From contig CAJFCV020000004.1 in assembly GCA_904066235.2 (NCBI GenBank), positions 2,790,001 to 2,854,000 of the forward strand: 64,000 nucleotides of DNA. The letters are read 5' to 3'. A program made the position numbers and the translations under genes. The notes beneath the pieces were generated by a model, which was not told the DNA's origin, made no database searches, and worked only from the letters and a program-made list of their open reading frames with translations. This stretch comes from Bursaphelenchus xylophilus. Taxonomy: Eukaryota; Nematoda; Chromadorea; Rhabditida; Aphelenchoididae. The first letter of the stretch is position 1; each line of letters begins with the position of its first letter. This document shows, in pieces, positions 61,394 through 64,000 of this stretch.

Positions 61394-63206
61394 TCAATTT
61401 TTCTTTGCGTCGCCATTCCTGAATGCTTTGTCATCCTGCACTAGCTCCTGTTCAATCGCTTCAATATCCGATACTGGCGCATCAATCGTCTCAAACTCCT
61501 CTCCCTCCTCAATAGTTGGCATTTCATTCAAATCTGGCCAAATCTCGGCCCACTTCAGATACCTGTTCTCGCAAAATTCGGGTTTCATTACACACTCTTC
61601 CAGGTCGATCACATAATTCCGAGTCACGTTGTCCGGCGAAATTGGAATCCATTTCTTTTCGCCACGCCCATTCGGGTCTCCATAACGGGCAAAGTTGGCA
61701 AAAAGATTGGTGAAGTGGTCCATTACAATCAAATCTTCGGCGGATGGAGTGAAATGCGTGGAGACAATGCATTTTCCAAACAAATAAGCGAGTTCGGTGC
61801 TATGGGTGGCTCCTGCGAAAGTAAGGTTATAGATTTGAAAACAATTTGGAAAAAATACAGGCTAGAGTCGAATCTCGATTTTTCGGGTCGACGACAGTTC
61901 GGGTCAACAGAAAATCAATCGATAGAACAGACGGAGACCCAAAAAAGATTGGAAGAGGTGCCTACGAGACATGGAAAAGCAGTTGGATGCTGCTTTTCCA
62001 TGTCTCGCTCGGCGAACGGTCGGCGAAGACTTTCAATATGAACACTTTTTCTAATTTTAGCTATTGCTAACCTTCGTTTTCTTAACCCTGGGTTATTGTA
62101 ACATATAACAAACCAAAATTTGCGGCAAAGAATGAGGATCCGTAACTTTTATCTAGATATTATTGATGTGAGTGCATGTGAAATACCTCAAAATACGTGA
62201 TAGACTATTCTTGGACTTTTGACCTTATCATGTTAACTAAGCCTTCTCTTAGCCTCCCCGATGCGCAAAACGACAAATTGAGGTAGCCCAAAGTACCCCC
62301 TGAATTGTTGTTGACCCGAAAAGTCGTAGCGCCGCAAGAATACCCAATGGCAGATCGACAATTCCTAATTCGCGTTTTGCAGAAGCAACGGAGATTTTTC
62401 CGCTTTTTTTCCCGGTGAGAGATCAACCTTTCAAAATAAATTGACAAATTTATGGCCAGAAAATCTTTTCTTTAAAATTCCTGCCTCTGCTTTGAAACAG
62501 CTACAATTGGGAAAATTTGGCAGGTGCCTCAGGTAAACCATGCACTCAAAATTTAAAGAAATTCCAAGGGTAGACCCTCAATAATTATAACCCAATAAAG
62601 TTATCAAAAAATCTCACCTTTGAAAGGGAAAAGATGACCCAATAGACCCCCAACACTTGGCCGATGATAATCAAATGTGTACAAGTAAACGTCATGTCCC
62701 AACTTCACCATCGACTCAGCCAAATGTATCGTGCTGTTGTTGAACATCACATCCGAGCAGAGCTTGATGATCTGCTCTTTGTATTCCAAGGACTTGGGGG
62801 ACTTTGTCTCATCCAAAAACGTGGCAAATGCCTTGTCAATCAGCTCTTGTTTGGGCTGATCCAGCTTGTACTTGCTCAAGGTTTGATCCAGCACCATGGT
62901 GGCGAAATCTTTGAGCGAATGGTTGATCTGTTTGGCGATTACTGAAAATGAGATTTTTTGGGTGAAAAATGGAAAAAAAGTTTTGTAAATCTCTTTTCAA
63001 TTTTGAACTCACCAAATAAAAGACTTTCCCATTTTGTGACTCCGGTTATGACCTGTTTCTTTGGCATTTCTTTCCGTAATTCGAGGAATTCTTTGGGGAA
63101 AAAGTCTCCATCAACAACTGGACACACATGAATCCGACCGTCCTTGTTGATCCTCAATTTCCTTGATGGTAATAGGCTTAGCTCGAGTTTGGATGCCGGA
63201 AGGGCC
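61394..63206 (-). CDS. Type-B carboxylesterase, C-terminal three exons (5' end outside window)
   Basis: Exons 63206-63013, 62941-62618 and 61812-61394 join in phase (2 in, then 1, then 1) and end in TGA. The first reads ALPASKLELSLLPSRKLRIN, then VVDGDFFPKEF and VTGVTKWES-like ITGVTKWESLLF, where the Glu should be the acid of the catalytic triad. The second carries the helical part (FATFLDETKSPKSLEYKEQI) and YTFDYHRP. The third begins GATHSTELAYLFGK, with the catalytic His, then NFARYGDPNG. The Ser-containing GxSxG exon must lie beyond 64000. The last 35 residues are acidic (EEGEEFETIDAPVSDIEAIE) without a hydrophobic anchor. Related nematode enzymes are gut or secreted esterases; substrate cannot be told. 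Confidence 0.88.
61965..62007. repeat. Perfect 18-bp hairpin in the carboxylesterase intron
   Basis: CGAGACATGGAAAAGCAG and CTGCTTTTCCATGTCTCG pair without mismatch around the loop TTGGATG. Confidence 0.9.
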
Positions 63207-63292
63207 CTGAAAAAAGAGAAATTTAGTCATCATTTTTATCATCCTGGATTGTTTTAAAAAAATAATTGAGAATTTTTGTAGTAAGCCGGAGT

Positions 63293-63381
63293 TGGACGAT
63301 TGGGGAAAAAGACGATTGGGGAAAGGGACGATTGGGGAAAAAGACGATTGGGGAAAAGTACGATTGGGGAAACCGAAAAGT
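63293..63381. repeat. 16-base tandem repeat, five units
   Basis: The unit GACGATTGGGGAAAAA is repeated five times with changes only in its last bases. It forms the outer edge of the palindromic element that follows, in the intron upstream of the carboxylesterase exons. Confidence 0.92.
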
Positions 63382-64000
63382 GTTATTTTTCTTCCATGCA
63401 AATGTCGAAGTTAGGATAATCGAGGGTGCTCATTTCGAAAATGACATTCATTTTTTTGATTCTTACTTTTTTCCTTAAGTAGTACTGTAAAGTAGTAATT
63501 TTTGATTTTTTTTCATAAATACTCGATTTAGGGGTTTTCGAGGGTGCTGATTTCGAAAATCATGTAAATTTTTCCTCTAGTACTACATAGTACTATTCTG
63601 ATACTATATAGTACGAAGTGAAAATATGGCTTTTGACGTTAATGGTGTTGTTTTGATGCTTAGTACTCTTCAAAAATACGTTTTTAAGACTTGGTGCTAT
63701 ACAGTACTGTCTGATACTATGTAGTACGAAGTAAAAATAGGCGTACTAAGCACCAGAACAACACCACGAACGCCTAAAGGCCAACTTTACACCTCGTACT
63801 ACATAGTATCAGGTAGTACTATATAGCACCAAGTCTTTAAAACGTGTTTTTGAAGAGTACTAAGCATCAAAACAACACCATTAACGTCAAAAGCCATATT
63901 TTGACCTCGTACTATATAGTATCAGAATAGTACTATATAATACTAGAGGAAAAATGAACATGATTTTCGAAACCAGCACCTTCGAAATCCCCTAAATCCA
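63382..64000. repeat. Nested palindromic elements, cut by the window end
   Basis: The outer part (GTCGAAGTTAGGATAATCGA, CTCGATTTAGGGGTTTTCGA) is one arm of the element seen at 48.1 kb. Inserted in it is a palindrome at about 63573-63951 whose arms begin CCTCTAGTACTACATAGTAC and end GTACTATATAATACTAGAGG. Within that is a third one (GTACTACATAGTATCAGG). Confidence 0.88.

Noticed and set aside
63111..63401. 96-codon frame starting MHGRKITLFGFPNRTFPQSS as the esterase N-terminus
   Set aside because: It reads through the 16-base tandem repeat and then out of frame with the esterase; the true frame enters at the acceptor above 63206.

Overview
The window looks like nuclear DNA of a nematode, most likely Caenorhabditis or a close rhabditid. 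Splice acceptors are mostly of the TTTCAG type, many introns are short, intron DNA is AT-rich and crowded with small inverted-repeat elements, and the main gene is a clear UNC-44 ankyrin. No sequence search was possible, so the species call is inference.

Positions 2342-47087 (minus strand) hold one gene, the unc-44 ankyrin orthologue. I could join 19 coding exons with all reading phases consistent: 24 ankyrin repeats (exons 2-4), two ZU5 domains and a UPA domain (exons 6-8), a death domain (exons 9-10), a series of phase-1/phase-1 exons (11-16), and a giant acidic disordered tail dominated by an 8,058-base exon and a 3,941-base exon. The giant product is 6,190 residues in this model. A separate in-phase terminal exon at 18111-18223 would give a short product of 1,949 residues, matching the usual split between short ankyrin and giant neuronal ankyrin. 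A 987-codon uninterrupted reading frame at 25526-28489 lies in the intron between exons 12 and 13 on the same strand. It has its own ATG, a possible trans-splice acceptor and a stop, and shares a motif with the ankyrin tail.

From about 47.1 to 59.8 kb I see no convincing gene. This DNA lies upstream of unc-44 and holds inverted-repeat elements, a 1.2-kb mariner-like shell, a tRNA-like sequence, a duplicated roughly 190-bp block and a long CT microsatellite. At 59.8-60.2 kb (plus) is the 5' part of a secreted phospholipase A2-like gene whose next intron is filled by a repeat copy. At 61.4-63.2 kb (minus) are the last three exons of a type-B carboxylesterase; its 5' exons lie beyond the window.

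The most notable signals are: (1) six hydrophobic Gly/Ala-rich islands spaced along the otherwise acidic ankyrin tail; (2) several other internal repeat families in that tail, plus recent intragenic duplications; (3) the nested 987-codon frame with three degenerate repeats; (4) three separate introns that each carry exactly three copies of the same self-complementary hairpin; (5) a second palindrome family around CACTTGAC; and (6) two large foldback elements.
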